A stretch of DNA of 64,000 nt from Candidatus Blastococcus massiliensis AP3 (GTDB lineage: Bacteria; Actinomycetota; Actinomycetes; Mycobacteriales; Geodermatophilaceae), in the NCBI RefSeq assembly GCF_000582785.1, contig NZ_HG931174.1, forward strand, positions 460,427-524,426, in the 5' to 3' direction. Below, piece after piece: positions 35,632 through 47,697 of this stretch. Position numbers and translations under genes: made by a program. Numbering within the stretch: the first letter of the stretch is position 1; every line of letters starts with the position of its first letter. The notes below the pieces were generated by a model. The model made no database searches and was not told the origin of the DNA. It saw nothing but the letters and a program-made list of their open reading frames with translations.

Positions 35632-35715
35632 GGAGGTCCTCCCTCACCGTGCGGCGTCCTCCCCCACCGCGGACGGCGAGGGAGGACGCGCCGGGATCAG
35701 GTCACCTGATCCCGG
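35632..35715. repeat. Palindromic element B1 after groEL1
   Basis: Two hairpins in series: GCGTCCTCCC/GGGAGGACGC and CCGGGATCAGGT-C-ACCTGATCCCGG. The same two-hairpin order, with similar sequence, recurs at 47627-47687 after glmS. Both copies begin 9-10 bp past a minus-strand stop codon. Confidence 0.65.
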
Positions 35716-35724
35716 CCGCGCGCA

Positions 35725-37923
<2,199 letters not shown>

Positions 37924-37979
37924 TCAACCCGGTCCCCGTCCCGGGTGACGACGGGCCCCGTCCGCCCGTAGGCCACGCT

Positions 37980-39218
37980 GTGCCGGTGCACTCCTCCGAG
38001 GACCAGGCGGCCGAGACGGTGCGCCAGCTGCGGGCGCTGACCACGCCGGAGGGGGCGGCAGCCCTGACCCGGGCAGCCGCTCTGCTCGACGCCGGTGCCG
38101 ACGCGGTCGCCGGGCTGACCCGGCTGCGCGCCGAGGTGGGAGCAGACCTCGCCGGACCCGCCTGGGGCATCGCGCGCCAGCGCCAGAAGGCACGGGCGAC
38201 GTTCGGCGCCGAGGCCGACCGGCTGCTCTTCACCGCCGACACCCTCGAGCAGGCCGGACGCCCCGAGCTGGCCGCCCGGCGCGCGGCCCGCCTGCTGGCC
38301 GGGGGCGCGGACTCGGTCGCCGATCTCGGCTGCGCCGCCGGGACCGACACGATCGCGCTCGCCCGCGCCGGTGCCCGCGTGCTGGCGGTCGACGTCGACC
38401 CGGTCGCCCGTGAGCTCACCGCCGCCAACGTCGAGGCGCTGGGGCTGGCCGACGACGTCTGGGTGCTCGCCGGGGACGCCGTGGAGCTCGTCGCCGCGGC
38501 ACGCGGTGGCGAGGTGGCCGGGTGCTCCGCCGCCGTCCTCGATCCCGCCCGGCGTGCCGGTGGCAAGCGGCTGCTGAACCCCGACACGTGGTCGCCGCCC
38601 TGGTCGACGGTCACCGCGCTGCTCGAGAGGGTGCCGACGTCGGTGGTGAAGGTGGCGCCCGGCCTCGACCACGACCGCGTGCCGGACGGGGTCGAGGCGG
38701 AGTGGGTGTCGGTCGGCGGCTCGATCGTCGAGGCGCTGCTGTGGGGGCCGGCACTCTCGACGACGTGGCGGCGGGCGACGGTGGTGCGGGACGGCGAGGT
38801 GCACGAAGTCACCGCGGACGCCGATCCAGGGCACGCGCCGGTCGGGCCGGTTCGGGGATGGCTGCACGAGCCGGACCCGGCTCTGATCCGCTCGGGCCTG
38901 GTGTCGCTCGTGGCCGCCGACCTGGGTGCCTCGCTGGTCGACCCGACGATCGCCTACCTGAGCTCGGACGCGGCCGCGGACTCGCCCTGGGTGAGCTCCT
39001 ACCGGGTCGACGAGGTTCTGCCGTTCAACCTGAAGAAGCTCAGGGGGCTGCTGCGCACCCGCGGCGTCGGCCGGGTGGTGGTGAAGAAGCGGGGCTCCCC
39101 CATCGAACCGGAGTCGCTGGCCCGGCAGCTGCGCACGGACGCCCGAGGGACGGCGACCGTCGTCGTCACCCGGGTGGCCGGCGCACCGACCGTCCTCGTC
39201 TGCGACCTCACCACCTGA
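37980..39218 (+). CDS. SAM-dependent methyltransferase with THUMP-like domain
   Basis: 412 aa. Central Rossmann methyltransferase motif VADLGCAAGTDTIALARAGARVLAVDVDP, then LDPARRAGGKRLLNP (catalytic-loop region). The C-terminal 100 residues (SYRVDEVLPFNLKKLRGLLRTRGVGRVVVKKRGSPIEPESL) match the THUMP-like extension of this family. An RNA substrate is likely but not shown. GTG at 37980. Both its stop and the tsaD stop lie in a shared palindrome (39215-39246). Divergent from groES. Confidence 0.85.
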   Translation: MPVHSSEDQAAETVRQLRALTTPEGAAALTRAAALLDAGADAVAGLTRLRAEVGADLAGPAWGIARQRQKARATFGAEADRLLFTADTLEQAGRPELAARRAARLLAGGADSVADLGCAAGTDTIALARAGARVLAVDVDPVARELTAANVEALGLADDVWVLAGDAVELVAAARGGEVAGCSAAVLDPARRAGGKRLLNPDTWSPPWSTVTALLERVPTSVVKVAPGLDHDRVPDGVEAEWVSVGGSIVEALLWGPALSTTWRRATVVRDGEVHEVTADADPGHAPVGPVRGWLHEPDPALIRSGLVSLVAADLGASLVDPTIAYLSSDAAADSPWVSSYRVDEVLPFNLKKLRGLLRTRGVGRVVVKKRGSPIEPESLARQLRTDARGTATVVVTRVAGAPTVLVCDLTT

Positions 39219-39242
39219 GGGCCACGATGGCCATCGTGGCCC

Positions 39243-39246
<4 letters not shown>
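39215..39246. terminator. 32-bp perfect palindrome holding two stop codons
   Basis: CTGAGGGCCACGATGG / CCATCGTGGCCCTCAG. The TGA of the methyltransferase is in the left arm, and the TGA of tsaD (reverse strand) is in the right arm. One element ends translation and probably transcription of both convergent genes. Confidence 0.9.
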
Positions 39247-40272
<1,026 letters not shown>

Positions 40273-40280
<8 letters not shown>

Positions 40281-40728
40281 GGAGCACCTCCCTCCTCATC
40301 ACGACGGCGTCGGTGCCGCTCGGTTGGTAGTAGCCCCGGCGCCGGCCGATCTCGGCGAACCCGCGCCGCCGGTACAGCTCCTGGGCCTGCTCGTTGTCCG
40401 CGCGGACCTCGAGCAGTACCACGGGGCTGCGCCGCCGGTCTGCCTCGGCGAGCAGCGCGTCGAGCAGCTGGGCGCCGATCCCCTCGCCCTGGCGCGCTCC
40501 GGTGACGCCGATGGTGGCCACGTGCGCCTCGTCGTCGTAGGCGATCAGCCCGGCGTAACCGACGACCCGCCCGCCCTCCTCGGCCACCAGGTAGTGCCGG
40601 GTGTCGGTCCGCGCCAGCTCGTCGCGGTACATCGCCGCCGTCCAGGTGTCCGGCGCGAAGAGCTCCTCCTCGAGCTCCATGACGGCGGGCAGGTCGGTGA
40701 GGCGCATCGGACGCAGGCTCGCCGTCAT
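40273..40728 (-). CDS. rimI: Ribosomal-protein-alanine N-acetyltransferase RimI
   Basis: 151 aa GNAT enzyme. Acetyl-CoA loop [22 protein letters not shown] is the R/QxxGxG/A motif. [20 protein letters not shown] is the usual N-terminus, and [31 protein letters not shown] is characteristic of RimI. ATG overlaps the tsaB stop (ATGA). RimI between tsaB and tsaD is the standard actinobacterial order. Confidence 0.94.
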
Positions 40729-41360
40729 GACGGGGACACCGGCTTGATCGACGTCGGCGGGACGGCGTCGGGACGGCGCAGGTAGAGCGGCACGAGCGGC
40801 GCGGCGGACGCCGGGGCGTCGAGCTGGGGCGTGGCCGTGCGGAGCAGCCCCGCCGTCGTCACCTCCGCGCGCTCGACCGGCTCACCCAGTCGCCCCTCGA
40901 AGGCCGGGTCCCCGACGAACGGGCCGGACCGCCCCAGCTCCTCGGGCCGGACCACCCCTGGCCCCTCGATGCGGTTCCCCGCGCTGTCGTAGGCGGCCCA
41001 GTAGACCTCCTTGCGCCGCGCGTCGGTGACGACGGTGCGCGCACCGGACCCGACCGCGTCGAGCGAGCAGACCCCGATCACGGGGAGTCCCCGGGCATCG
41101 GCCAGCGCCGCGGCGGTCACGATGCCGACCCGCAGCCCGGTGAACGGGCCGGGCCCCAGACCGGTGACGACGGCCTCGACGTCGGCCAGCGTCAGCCCCG
41201 CGTCGGCGAGCACACCCCGGATCGCCGGGGTGAGCAGTTCGGCGTGCCTGGTCCCGGAGGGGACGGCGCGCTCGGCCAGGACGTCGCTGCCCTCGGACGA
41301 CCAGCGGGCCACGCCGGCGACGAGGGTCGGCGTGGCGGTGTCGAGCGCGAGGACGAGCAC
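40725..41360 (-). CDS. tsaB: tRNA t6A dimerisation protein TsaB
   Basis: 211 aa. Inactive ASKHA paralogue that scaffolds TsaD and TsaE. LVLALDTATPTLVAGVA, GLGPGPFTGLRVGIVTAAALADARGLPVIGVCSLDA are diagnostic. GTG at 41360 has TACGCT 8 nt upstream and no Shine-Dalgarno, suggesting a leaderless promoter for tsaB-rimI-tsaD. Separated from tsaE by a GtrA gene on the other strand and a small membrane protein gene. Confidence 0.95.
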   Translation of the reverse strand: MLVLALDTATPTLVAGVARWSSEGSDVLAERAVPSGTRHAELLTPAIRGVLADAGLTLADVEAVVTGLGPGPFTGLRVGIVTAAALADARGLPVIGVCSLDAVGSGARTVVTDARRKEVYWAAYDSAGNRIEGPGVVRPEELGRSGPFVGDPAFEGRLGEPVERAEVTTAGLLRTATPQLDAPASAAPLVPLYLRRPDAVPPTSIKPVSPS

Positions 41361-41368
41361 GGGAGGCC

Positions 41369-41374
41369 AGCGTA
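41369..41374 (-). promoter_or_regulatory. Putative -10 (TACGCT) of leaderless tsaB operon
   Basis: TACGCT, 8 nt (GGCCTCCC), GTG. No Shine-Dalgarno. Same layout as glmS and sucC. Confidence 0.4.
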
Positions 41375-41468
41375 GTGCGCTCCGGCGGACGGGAGAGAAT
41401 GCCGGGACCGGCGCGGGAGCCGGAGCCGGGATCGCGGTCCCGGATCGGCACATCGGGAGGACGTGGTC

Positions 41469-41882
41469 GTGGCCCAGGACGACGCGGTGGCACCGGCCCG
41501 CCCCGGACTGCTGACCCAGCTCGTCCGGTTCGCGCTGGTGGGCGGCTTCAGCGCGGTCGTCGACCTCAGCGTGTACTCGCTCGGGCTGCACCTCGGCCTC
41601 GCCACCTACGTGGCGCGCGCGGTCAGCTTCGTCGCGGGCACGACGACGGCCTACGCCCTCAACCGGCGCTGGGCCTTCCAGGTGACGGGCGGAGCACGCC
41701 GGGCGGGGAGCTTCGCCCTGCTCTACGGCACGACGTTCTTCCTGATCCTGGGCGTCAACGCCCTGGCGCTGCTGGTGCTGCCGGAGTCCTCGTGGCGCAT
41801 CACGCTGGCCTGGGCGATCTCCCAGGGGCTGGGCACGGCCTGGAACTTCGTGATGCTGCGGCTGGTGGTCTTCCGCGACTGA
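41469..41882 (+). CDS. GtrA-family membrane protein
   Basis: About 137 aa. Four membrane helices and the GtrA signature QLVRFALVGGFSAVVDLSVYSLGLHL and TTTAYALNRRWAFQV, ending VFRD. GtrA-like proteins help move polyprenyl-linked sugars across the membrane or support wall polysaccharide synthesis. GTG at 41469 has GGAGG with ideal 8-nt spacing; GTG at 41463 is too close to it. Single gene within the tsa cluster on the opposite strand. Confidence 0.88.
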   Translation: MAQDDAVAPARPGLLTQLVRFALVGGFSAVVDLSVYSLGLHLGLATYVARAVSFVAGTTTAYALNRRWAFQVTGGARRAGSFALLYGTTFFLILGVNALALLVLPESSWRITLAWAISQGLGTAWNFVMLRLVVFRD

Positions 41883-41891
41883 GCGGCGGTC

Positions 41892-42149
41892 TCAGAGGAA
41901 GGGCTGCGGCCGGTCCGGCTGCGCGTCGTCGTCGCGGGTGACGAAGGTGCCCAGGGAACCCTTCTCCGAGAAGGCGGCCCAGGTGTTCAGCGCCGTGATG
42001 CCGACGCCCGCGCACCAGAACACCAGGAAGGCGAGTCCACTGCCCTCTGCGTCCCTGAAGGCCGTGATGCCGAACACGAGCATCCCGATGCCGAAGACGA
42101 TGCCCAGGGCAGCGGCCGGCTTGCTGGGTTTGTAGTTCGTGCGGCGCAT
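41892..42149 (-). CDS. Small two-helix membrane protein
   Basis: 85 aa. MRRTNYKPSKPAAALGIVFGIGMLVFGITAF then LAFLVFWCAGVGITALNTWAAF, ending in an acidic/Pro tail TRDDDAQPDRPQPFL. ATG at 42149, no strong Shine-Dalgarno. Lies 107 bp after tsaE on the same strand; no family recognised. Confidence 0.65.
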   Translation of the reverse strand: MRRTNYKPSKPAAALGIVFGIGMLVFGITAFRDAEGSGLAFLVFWCAGVGITALNTWAAFSEKGSLGTFVTRDDDAQPDRPQPFL

Positions 42150-42256
42150 GGCGGCGGGGAAACCCTTCGTGACGGCACGTCCTGCCTGGTCAGGCGGGCG
42201 TCGGGCCTCCCGCCAGCGGTCATCCTGCACCGCGCCGGCCCGGTCCGCACCCGGGA

Positions 42257-42703
42257 TCAGCCGATCCGCTCCTCCCAGCCGGGGCCGTGCGGGACCAGCA
42301 GCACGGCTCGGACGTCGTCGTCCCGCCGCTCCAGCCGGACCTCGAGGTGCTCGTCGGCCAACTGCTCCACCAGGCCCTGACCCCACTCGACGACGGTCAC
42401 CGAGTCGGCGACGGTGACGTCGAGGTCCAGGTCGTCGACGTCGGCCATCCCGCCGAGGCGGTAGGCGTCGACGTGCACCAGCGGGAGCCGGCCGCCGTCG
42501 TGCACCCGGGCGATCACGAACGTCGGCGAGGTGACCGGCTCCCGGACACCCAGCCCCCGGCCGATGCCCCGGGTCAGCGCGGTCTTGCCGGCCCCGAGCG
42601 GACCGACCAGGACGACGAGATCGCCGGGGCGGAAGAGGCCCGCCAGCTGGACCCCCAGCTGCTCGGTGTCCTCGACGGTCGGGAGGTCGTGGGCGGCCTT
42701 CAC
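42257..42703 (-). CDS. tsaE: tRNA t6A ATPase TsaE
   Basis: 148 aa. Walker A VVLVGPLGAGKTALTRGIGRGLG, SPTFVIARVHDGGRLPLVHVDAYRLGG, and the TsaE signature VVEWGQGLVEQL. ATPase that resets the TsaBD complex. GTG at 42703 overlaps the UDG stop (GTGA), with GGAGG 6 nt upstream inside the UDG gene. Confidence 0.95.
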   Translation of the reverse strand: MKAAHDLPTVEDTEQLGVQLAGLFRPGDLVVLVGPLGAGKTALTRGIGRGLGVREPVTSPTFVIARVHDGGRLPLVHVDAYRLGGMADVDDLDLDVTVADSVTVVEWGQGLVEQLADEHLEVRLERRDDDVRAVLLVPHGPGWEERIG

Positions 42704-43338
42704 GGAGCACCTCCGAGCGAGCCGGCGACGGCGGTGAGATCGGCGAGCAACCCGGCCCGTGGCGCTCCCCGCGGCCCGAACCGGATGGCCGCCGACGGGT
42801 GGTAGGTCGCCCAGACCGCCCGGCCGTCGACCTCGTGCGGCCGTCCGCGGACCGCGGCCAGCACCGTCCGCGGGCCGAGGAACCACCTGGCCGACGACAG
42901 GCCGAGCGCGACCACGACGGGAGCGTCGAGGAGGTCGAGCTGGCGGCGCAACCACCCGCTGCAACGCGCGACCTCCGGCGCCTTCGGGGTGCGGTTGCCC
43001 GGCGGGCGGCACTTGACGATGTTCAGCACGGCCGCCGTGGCGCGGTCGAGACCGGCCTCCCCCAGCAGCTGGTCGAGCAGCATCCCGGACCTGCCCACGA
43101 ACGGCCGGCCGGTCTCGTCCTCGGTCGCTCCCGGGGCCTCGCCGACCAGGACCAGCCGCGGCCTGCCCGAGGCCGGCACGTCGCCGACGACGACGTGCTG
43201 TCGCGTGGCCGCCAGCTCGGGGCAGGCGACGCACGCCCGGGCGGCCCCGGCCAGGGCGGTCCAGTCGGCCGCGGCCTCAGCGGTGCGCGCCACCTCCTCG
43301 GCGGACGCGTCCAGCCGCGGCGGTCGGGGGGCGGCCAC
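42700..43338 (-). CDS. Uracil-DNA glycosylase, family 4-like
   Basis: 212 aa. Removes uracil from DNA for base-excision repair. LVLVGEAPGATEDETGRPFVGRSGMLLDQLL is the family 4 motif A. NIVKCRPPGNRTPKAPEVARC and the N-terminal CVACP supply the four Cys of the Fe-S cluster. TYHPSAAIRFG is motif B. Start GTG at 43338, two bases after the hydrolase stop. Its place between alr and tsaE is unusual; translationally coupled to tsaE. Confidence 0.92.
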   Translation of the reverse strand: MAAPRPPRLDASAEEVARTAEAAADWTALAGAARACVACPELAATRQHVVVGDVPASGRPRLVLVGEAPGATEDETGRPFVGRSGMLLDQLLGEAGLDRATAAVLNIVKCRPPGNRTPKAPEVARCSGWLRRQLDLLDAPVVVALGLSSARWFLGPRTVLAAVRGRPHEVDGRAVWATYHPSAAIRFGPRGAPRAGLLADLTAVAGSLGGAP

Positions 43339-43340
43339 CG

Positions 43341-44516
43341 TCAGCGGCCCGCCGGCTTCGCGGCGGCCACGCGCCGCACCAGGGCGGCCAGCGCCTCGCT
43401 GACCTCGTCCGGCCTCTCCAGCAGGACCATGTGCCCGGCGTCCGGGACGACGACGAACTCGGCGCTGCCGCCTCCCTCCCGGGTGAGTCGCTCGAGGATC
43501 AGCTCGCTGTGCTCCTTGGGGATCATCCGGTCGGCGTCCCCGGTGAGCACGAGGGTCGGGATCGCGCGCAACGGCTCCAGCGAGCCGGTCTCGTCGAGGC
43601 CGGCCAGGGCCGGGTAGAACTCCGCGATCACGTCGACCGGCGTCCCGGCGATCATCGCGTCGACGTAGTGCACCAGCGCGGGGTCCACGTCGGCCGAGGC
43701 GAACGACAGCGAGCGGGTGAGGACCGAGACGAGGTCGGCGGCCACCCGCCGGGTGCGCTCGGCGAAGGCCGGACGCCGGCGCATCGTCCACGCCGCGAGG
43801 GGCAGCGTCACCGCCCGTACGCGCGTGAGGAACTCGGGCATGCCGAAGTTCAGGTCGGCCAGGTTGCCGCTGGAGGTCGAGAGCAGCGCCGCGCCGACGA
43901 CGCGGGTGCCGAACAGCTCGGGGCGCATCGCCGCCAGGCCCATGATCGTCATGCCGCCCATGGAGTGGCCGACCAGGACCACCGGGCCACGGGGTACCCG
44001 CGTCGCGAGCACGGTGGCGAGGTCGCGGGCCAGCTGCTCGATGGTCGAGTGCCCGCTGCTCCCGCGCCCCGACGCCCCGTGCCCGCGCTGGTCGTAGAAG
44101 ACCAGCCGGGCGGTGGGCCGGTGCCCGTTGGCGGTGGCGAGCCGGGCGCCGAGCGTGCGGCGCTGGAAGGCCCACGAGTGCATGGACAGCGTGTAGCCGT
44201 GCACGAAGACGACGGTCAGCGGAGCGTCCCGGGGGCCGACCTCCTCCACGTGCAGCAGCACGCCGTCGTCGGCCCGGACGTGCGCCGTGCGGTCGGCGCG
44301 CCGGGCCTCGGCACCTAGGGGGTCGCTGGCCAGCAGCTCCGCGTCCGGCACCGCCGCGAGGTCCGCGGGCCGGGGCCCGGCCACGTCCAGCCGGCGGCGG
44401 GCCATCCGGGTGAGCGCCACCCCGGCCGCGGTTCCCGCCGCGGCCAGACCGACGACGGCGCCCACGACTCCGACGGCGTGCGCCGTGTGGTGGGCACGCT
44501 GTGGTGCGCGCGCCAT
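43341..44516 (-). CDS. Membrane-anchored alpha/beta hydrolase
   Basis: 391 aa. One N-terminal hydrophobic helix (AVGVVGAVVGLAAAGTAAGVAL) then VVFVHGYTLSMHSWAFQRR, YDQRGHGASGRGSS, nucleophile LVGHSMGGMTIMGLA, acid LTGDADRMIPKEHSEL and His DAGHMVLLERPDEV. Full catalytic triad, substrate unknown. Such a gene next to alr is common in actinobacteria. ATG shares one base with the alr stop (TGATG). Confidence 0.88.
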   Translation of the reverse strand: MARAPQRAHHTAHAVGVVGAVVGLAAAGTAAGVALTRMARRRLDVAGPRPADLAAVPDAELLASDPLGAEARRADRTAHVRADDGVLLHVEEVGPRDAPLTVVFVHGYTLSMHSWAFQRRTLGARLATANGHRPTARLVFYDQRGHGASGRGSSGHSTIEQLARDLATVLATRVPRGPVVLVGHSMGGMTIMGLAAMRPELFGTRVVGAALLSTSSGNLADLNFGMPEFLTRVRAVTLPLAAWTMRRRPAFAERTRRVAADLVSVLTRSLSFASADVDPALVHYVDAMIAGTPVDVIAEFYPALAGLDETGSLEPLRAIPTLVLTGDADRMIPKEHSELILERLTREGGGSAEFVVVPDAGHMVLLERPDEVSEALAALVRRVAAAKPAGR

Positions 44517-45661
44517 CAGACCGCTCCGGCCGTGCCGACGTACCGCCGGACGAACCGCCCCCCGACGCGGGTGACCAGCTCGTAGTGGATCGTGTCGGCG
44601 GCATCGGCCCACTGCTGCGCGGTCGGCTCCCCCGCGTCGCCGGGGCCCCACAGGACGACCTCGTCGCCGGCGGCGATCGCGTCGTCGCCGATGTCCAGAA
44701 CGAACTGGTCCATGCACACCCGGCCGGCGATGGTGCGCTGCGCTCCCGCGGCCAGCACCGGCGCCCGGTTGCCGAGCGATCGGGGCACGCCGTCGGCGTA
44801 CCCGACCGGCACCAGGGCCAGCGTGGTCTCCCGGTCCGGGGAGTAGGTGTGCCCGTAGGAGACGCCGACGCCCGCCGGCACCCGCTTGGTGAGCGCGACC
44901 TGGGCGCGGACCGTCATCGCCGGCCGCAGGCCGTGCCGCGCCGGGTCCCCGCCCATCGGGTCGAGCCCGTACAGGGCGATGCCGGGGCGCACGAGGTCGT
45001 ACCAGGTGTCGGGCAGCGCGAGGGTCGCCGCCGAGTTGGCCAGGTGCCGCCGGGCGTCGGTGAGCCCGGCGGCGCGCGCCACGGCGACCGCCTCCTCGAA
45101 GACCCGCACCTGGGCGCCGATCGTGGGATGCGTGGGTGCGTCGGCGTAGGCCATGTGGCTCCACAGCCCCACGACGGCGACGTCCCCGTCGGCCTGCGCG
45201 CGCGCCGCAGCCGCCACGAGGTCGGGCCACTCGTCGGGCGGAGCCCCTTCGCGGGACAGCCCGGTGTCGACGGCCAGGTGCACGCGGGCGGTCCGTCCGG
45301 TGCTGCGGGCGGCGGCGGCGACGTCGGCCAGCCCCCATCCGGCGTTCACCGACACCTCGACGTCCGCCGCGAGCGCGGCCGGGTAGTCGGCGTCCGGGCC
45401 GTTCAGCCAGGCGAGGACCGGGGCGGTCACCCCGGCCGCGCGCAGCGCGAGCGCCTCGTCGATCACAGCCACACCCAGCTCGTCCGCGCCGCCGGCGAGC
45501 ACGGCGCGGGCGGCGGGCACCAGGCCGTGCCCGTACCCGTCGGCCTTCACGACGGCCATCAGAGGGCGGGCGACCCGTTCCCGCAGCACCGCGGTGTTCG
45601 CGGCGATCGCGTCGAGATCGACCACCACCTCGGCACGGCCGGCCCCCGGATCTGTCGTCAC
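44516..45661 (-). CDS. alr: Alanine racemase
   Basis: 381 aa, fold type III PLP enzyme. Makes D-Ala for peptidoglycan. PLP lysine in PLMAVVKADGYGHGLVPAARA, HLAVDTGLSREG, LANSAATLALP, YGLDPMGG, and the catalytic Tyr in VSYGHTYSPDRE. GTG at 45661 overlaps the nnrD stop (GTGA). Part of a tightly packed acpS-nnrD-alr-hydrolase-UDG-tsaE string, all coupled by 1-4 bp overlaps or a 2-bp gap. Confidence 0.97.
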   Translation of the reverse strand: MTTDPGAGRAEVVVDLDAIAANTAVLRERVARPLMAVVKADGYGHGLVPAARAVLAGGADELGVAVIDEALALRAAGVTAPVLAWLNGPDADYPAALAADVEVSVNAGWGLADVAAAARSTGRTARVHLAVDTGLSREGAPPDEWPDLVAAAARAQADGDVAVVGLWSHMAYADAPTHPTIGAQVRVFEEAVAVARAAGLTDARRHLANSAATLALPDTWYDLVRPGIALYGLDPMGGDPARHGLRPAMTVRAQVALTKRVPAGVGVSYGHTYSPDRETTLALVPVGYADGVPRSLGNRAPVLAAGAQRTIAGRVCMDQFVLDIGDDAIAAGDEVVLWGPGDAGEPTAQQWADAADTIHYELVTRVGGRFVRRYVGTAGAV

Positions 45662-47169
45662 GCGCCCGAGTCTTCCAGCCCGGGCGGCAGCAGCCCCCGC
45701 ACCCGGCCGATCGCCTCGGGCAGGCACCGCACGAGATCCCCGGCGACGAGCGGCCCGGTCCGGGCGGCGAGCCGCCCCGCCAGGCCATGCAGGTGCGCAG
45801 CCACGGCGGCTGCCGCCGCGGTGGACAGCCCCGTCGTCCCCTGCGTCGCCAGGACGGCCCCGGCGATCCCGCTCAGCACGTCGCCGGTGCCGGCGGTGGC
45901 CAGCCAGGCGGTGCCCGTGCCGTTGACGAACGTGGTCCCGTCCGGATCGGCGACGACGGTGGCGTCGCCCTTGAGCAGGACGACGGCGCCGAGGTCGGCG
46001 GCGAGCGTGCGGGCCGCCGCGATCCGGTCCCCGCCCACTCCGTGTCCACCCGCCCCACCGCCCCGAGCGTCCACGAACCGCTCGAACTCGCGGTCGTGCG
46101 GGGTGAGCAGCGTGGGTGCCGACCTCCCGCGGACCAGCGCCGGGTTCCGGGCCAGCAGCGTGAGGGCGTCGGCGTCGACGAGCACCGGGACGTCGCTGTC
46201 CAGGACCTCGGCGAGCGCCTCGCGCGCCGCGTCGTCGGTGCCCATGCCCGGCCCGACGACCCACGCCTGCACCCGCCCGGCCTCCGAGGGGCGGCCCTCG
46301 GTCACGATCGCCTCCGGCCATGCCGCCCGCACGCCGTCGGCCGCACCGCCGGCGTAGCGGACGAGGCCGGGCCGGGTGCGCAGCGCGGCACCGGTGCAGA
46401 GCACCCCGGCCCCGGGGTAGGTGGCCGATCCGGCGACGACGCCGACGACGCCCTGCGAGTACTTGTCGTCCCCGGCCGAGGGCGGCTCGAGCCGGGCGGC
46501 GACGTCGGCGTCGGTGAGCTGCCACGCGGTCGCTGCGGGCAGGTGCGGGCCCAGCCCGATGTCGATCAGGTGGACCTGCCCGGCGTGCCCACGGCCCTCG
46601 CCCACGACCAGGCCGCGCTTCACCGCTCCGAACGTCACCGTGTGCATCGCGGGGAAGGCCACGCCGTCGACCTCGCCGGTGGAGGCGTCGATCCCGCTCG
46701 GGACGTCGACGGCCACGGTGATGCCCGCGCCGTCCGCGGCGGCCCAGGTCAGCTCGACGGCGTCGCGGCGCAGGCCACCGCGCCCGCCGATGCCGAGCAT
46801 CCCGTCCAGGACGAGGTCGGCCCGGGCGACCAGGTCGTCCACCCCTTCCTCCCCCGCGGCGACGACGCGGCCGCCCGATCGGCGCAGCGCGACGAGCCCG
46901 GGCCCGTGCGCCCGGTCGGGGTCGAGCAGGACGGCGGTGACCCGCGCCCCGCGGCCGGCCAGGTGCGCTCCGGCGAACAGCGCGTCGCCGCCGTTGTTGC
47001 CGGTGCCGACCAGCAGCGCGACCTGGCGACCGTAGACGGAGCCGAGCAGCCGGCCGCAGACGGTGGCCAGGCCGGTGGCGGCACGCTGCATGAGCGCGCC
47101 CTCCGGGGTGGCGGCCAGCACCGGCTCCTCGGCGGCGCGCACCTCGTCGGCGGTGTACAGCCCGATCAT
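45658..47169 (-). CDS. nnrD: Bifunctional NAD(P)H-hydrate epimerase/dehydratase
   Basis: 503 aa fusion. The N-terminal YjeF_N epimerase ([55 protein letters not shown]) and C-terminal ADP/ATP-dependent dehydratase ([65 protein letters not shown]) repair damaged NAD(P)HX. ATG overlaps the acpS stop (ATGA). Confidence 0.96.
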   Translation of the reverse strand: MIGLYTADEVRAAEEPVLAATPEGALMQRAATGLATVCGRLLGSVYGRQVALLVGTGNNGGDALFAGAHLAGRGARVTAVLLDPDRAHGPGLVALRRSGGRVVAAGEEGVDDLVARADLVLDGMLGIGGRGGLRRDAVELTWAAADGAGITVAVDVPSGIDASTGEVDGVAFPAMHTVTFGAVKRGLVVGEGRGHAGQVHLIDIGLGPHLPAATAWQLTDADVAARLEPPSAGDDKYSQGVVGVVAGSATYPGAGVLCTGAALRTRPGLVRYAGGAADGVRAAWPEAIVTEGRPSEAGRVQAWVVGPGMGTDDAAREALAEVLDSDVPVLVDADALTLLARNPALVRGRSAPTLLTPHDREFERFVDARGGGAGGHGVGGDRIAAARTLAADLGAVVLLKGDATVVADPDGTTFVNGTGTAWLATAGTGDVLSGIAGAVLATQGTTGLSTAAAAAVAAHLHGLAGRLAARTGPLVAGDLVRCLPEAIGRVRGLLPPGLEDSGA

Positions 47170-47570
47170 CCGTCGTCCCCCCGCGCCTCGTCCGCCCGCT
47201 GCACGCCCTCGGCCACGACGACCGCCGAAGCGATCCCGCCGTCGTGGCTGAGCGAGACGTGCCAGGTGTTCACACCGAGCTGGGCCGCGCGGCCCGCGAC
47301 GCTGCCGCGGACCTCCAGGTGCGGCCGGCCGTGCTCGCCGACGCTGACCTCGGCGTCGTGCCAGTGCAGATCGCCGGGGGCGCCGAGGGCCTTGGCGATC
47401 GCCTCCTTGGCAGCGAACCGGGCGGCCAGGGACTCACCGCTGCGGGGCGCTCCCGAGGGGGTGACCTGCTCGGCGGCCGTGAACAGCCGGTCGCGCAGCC
47501 CCGGCGTGCGGGTCAGTGACAGCACGAACCGCTCGACCGGCACGACGTCGATCCCGACCCCGATGATCAT
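47166..47570 (-). CDS. acpS: Holo-ACP synthase
   Basis: 134 aa. Transfers 4'-phosphopantetheine from CoA to acyl carrier protein. [15 protein letters not shown] with the metal Asp, [13 protein letters not shown] with the Glu/Lys motif, [22 protein letters not shown] at 47570 gives the invariant [10 protein letters not shown] start. First gene of the string leading to alr; element B2 separates it from glmS. Confidence 0.95.
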   Translation of the reverse strand: MIIGVGIDVVPVERFVLSLTRTPGLRDRLFTAAEQVTPSGAPRSGESLAARFAAKEAIAKALGAPGDLHWHDAEVSVGEHGRPHLEVRGSVAGRAAQLGVNTWHVSLSHDGGIASAVVVAEGVQRADEARGDDG

Positions 47571-47626
47571 CGGCTCAGTCTGCCGCGCCACCGGAACCAG
47601 CGCCCGACGCCGTCCACCCTCGCCGC

Positions 47627-47687
47627 AGCGCGTCCTCCCTCACCGCCCACCACGAGGGAGGAGGCGCTGGGATCAGGTCCGCTGATC
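47627..47687. repeat. Palindromic element B2 after glmS
   Basis: AGCGCGTCCTCCCT/AGGGAGGAGGCGCT followed by GATCAG-GTCCG-CTGATC: the same two-hairpin order and much of the sequence of B1 (35632-35715). Starts 10 bp past the glmS stop. Confidence 0.65.
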
Positions 47688-47697
47688 GTCGCCCCAG

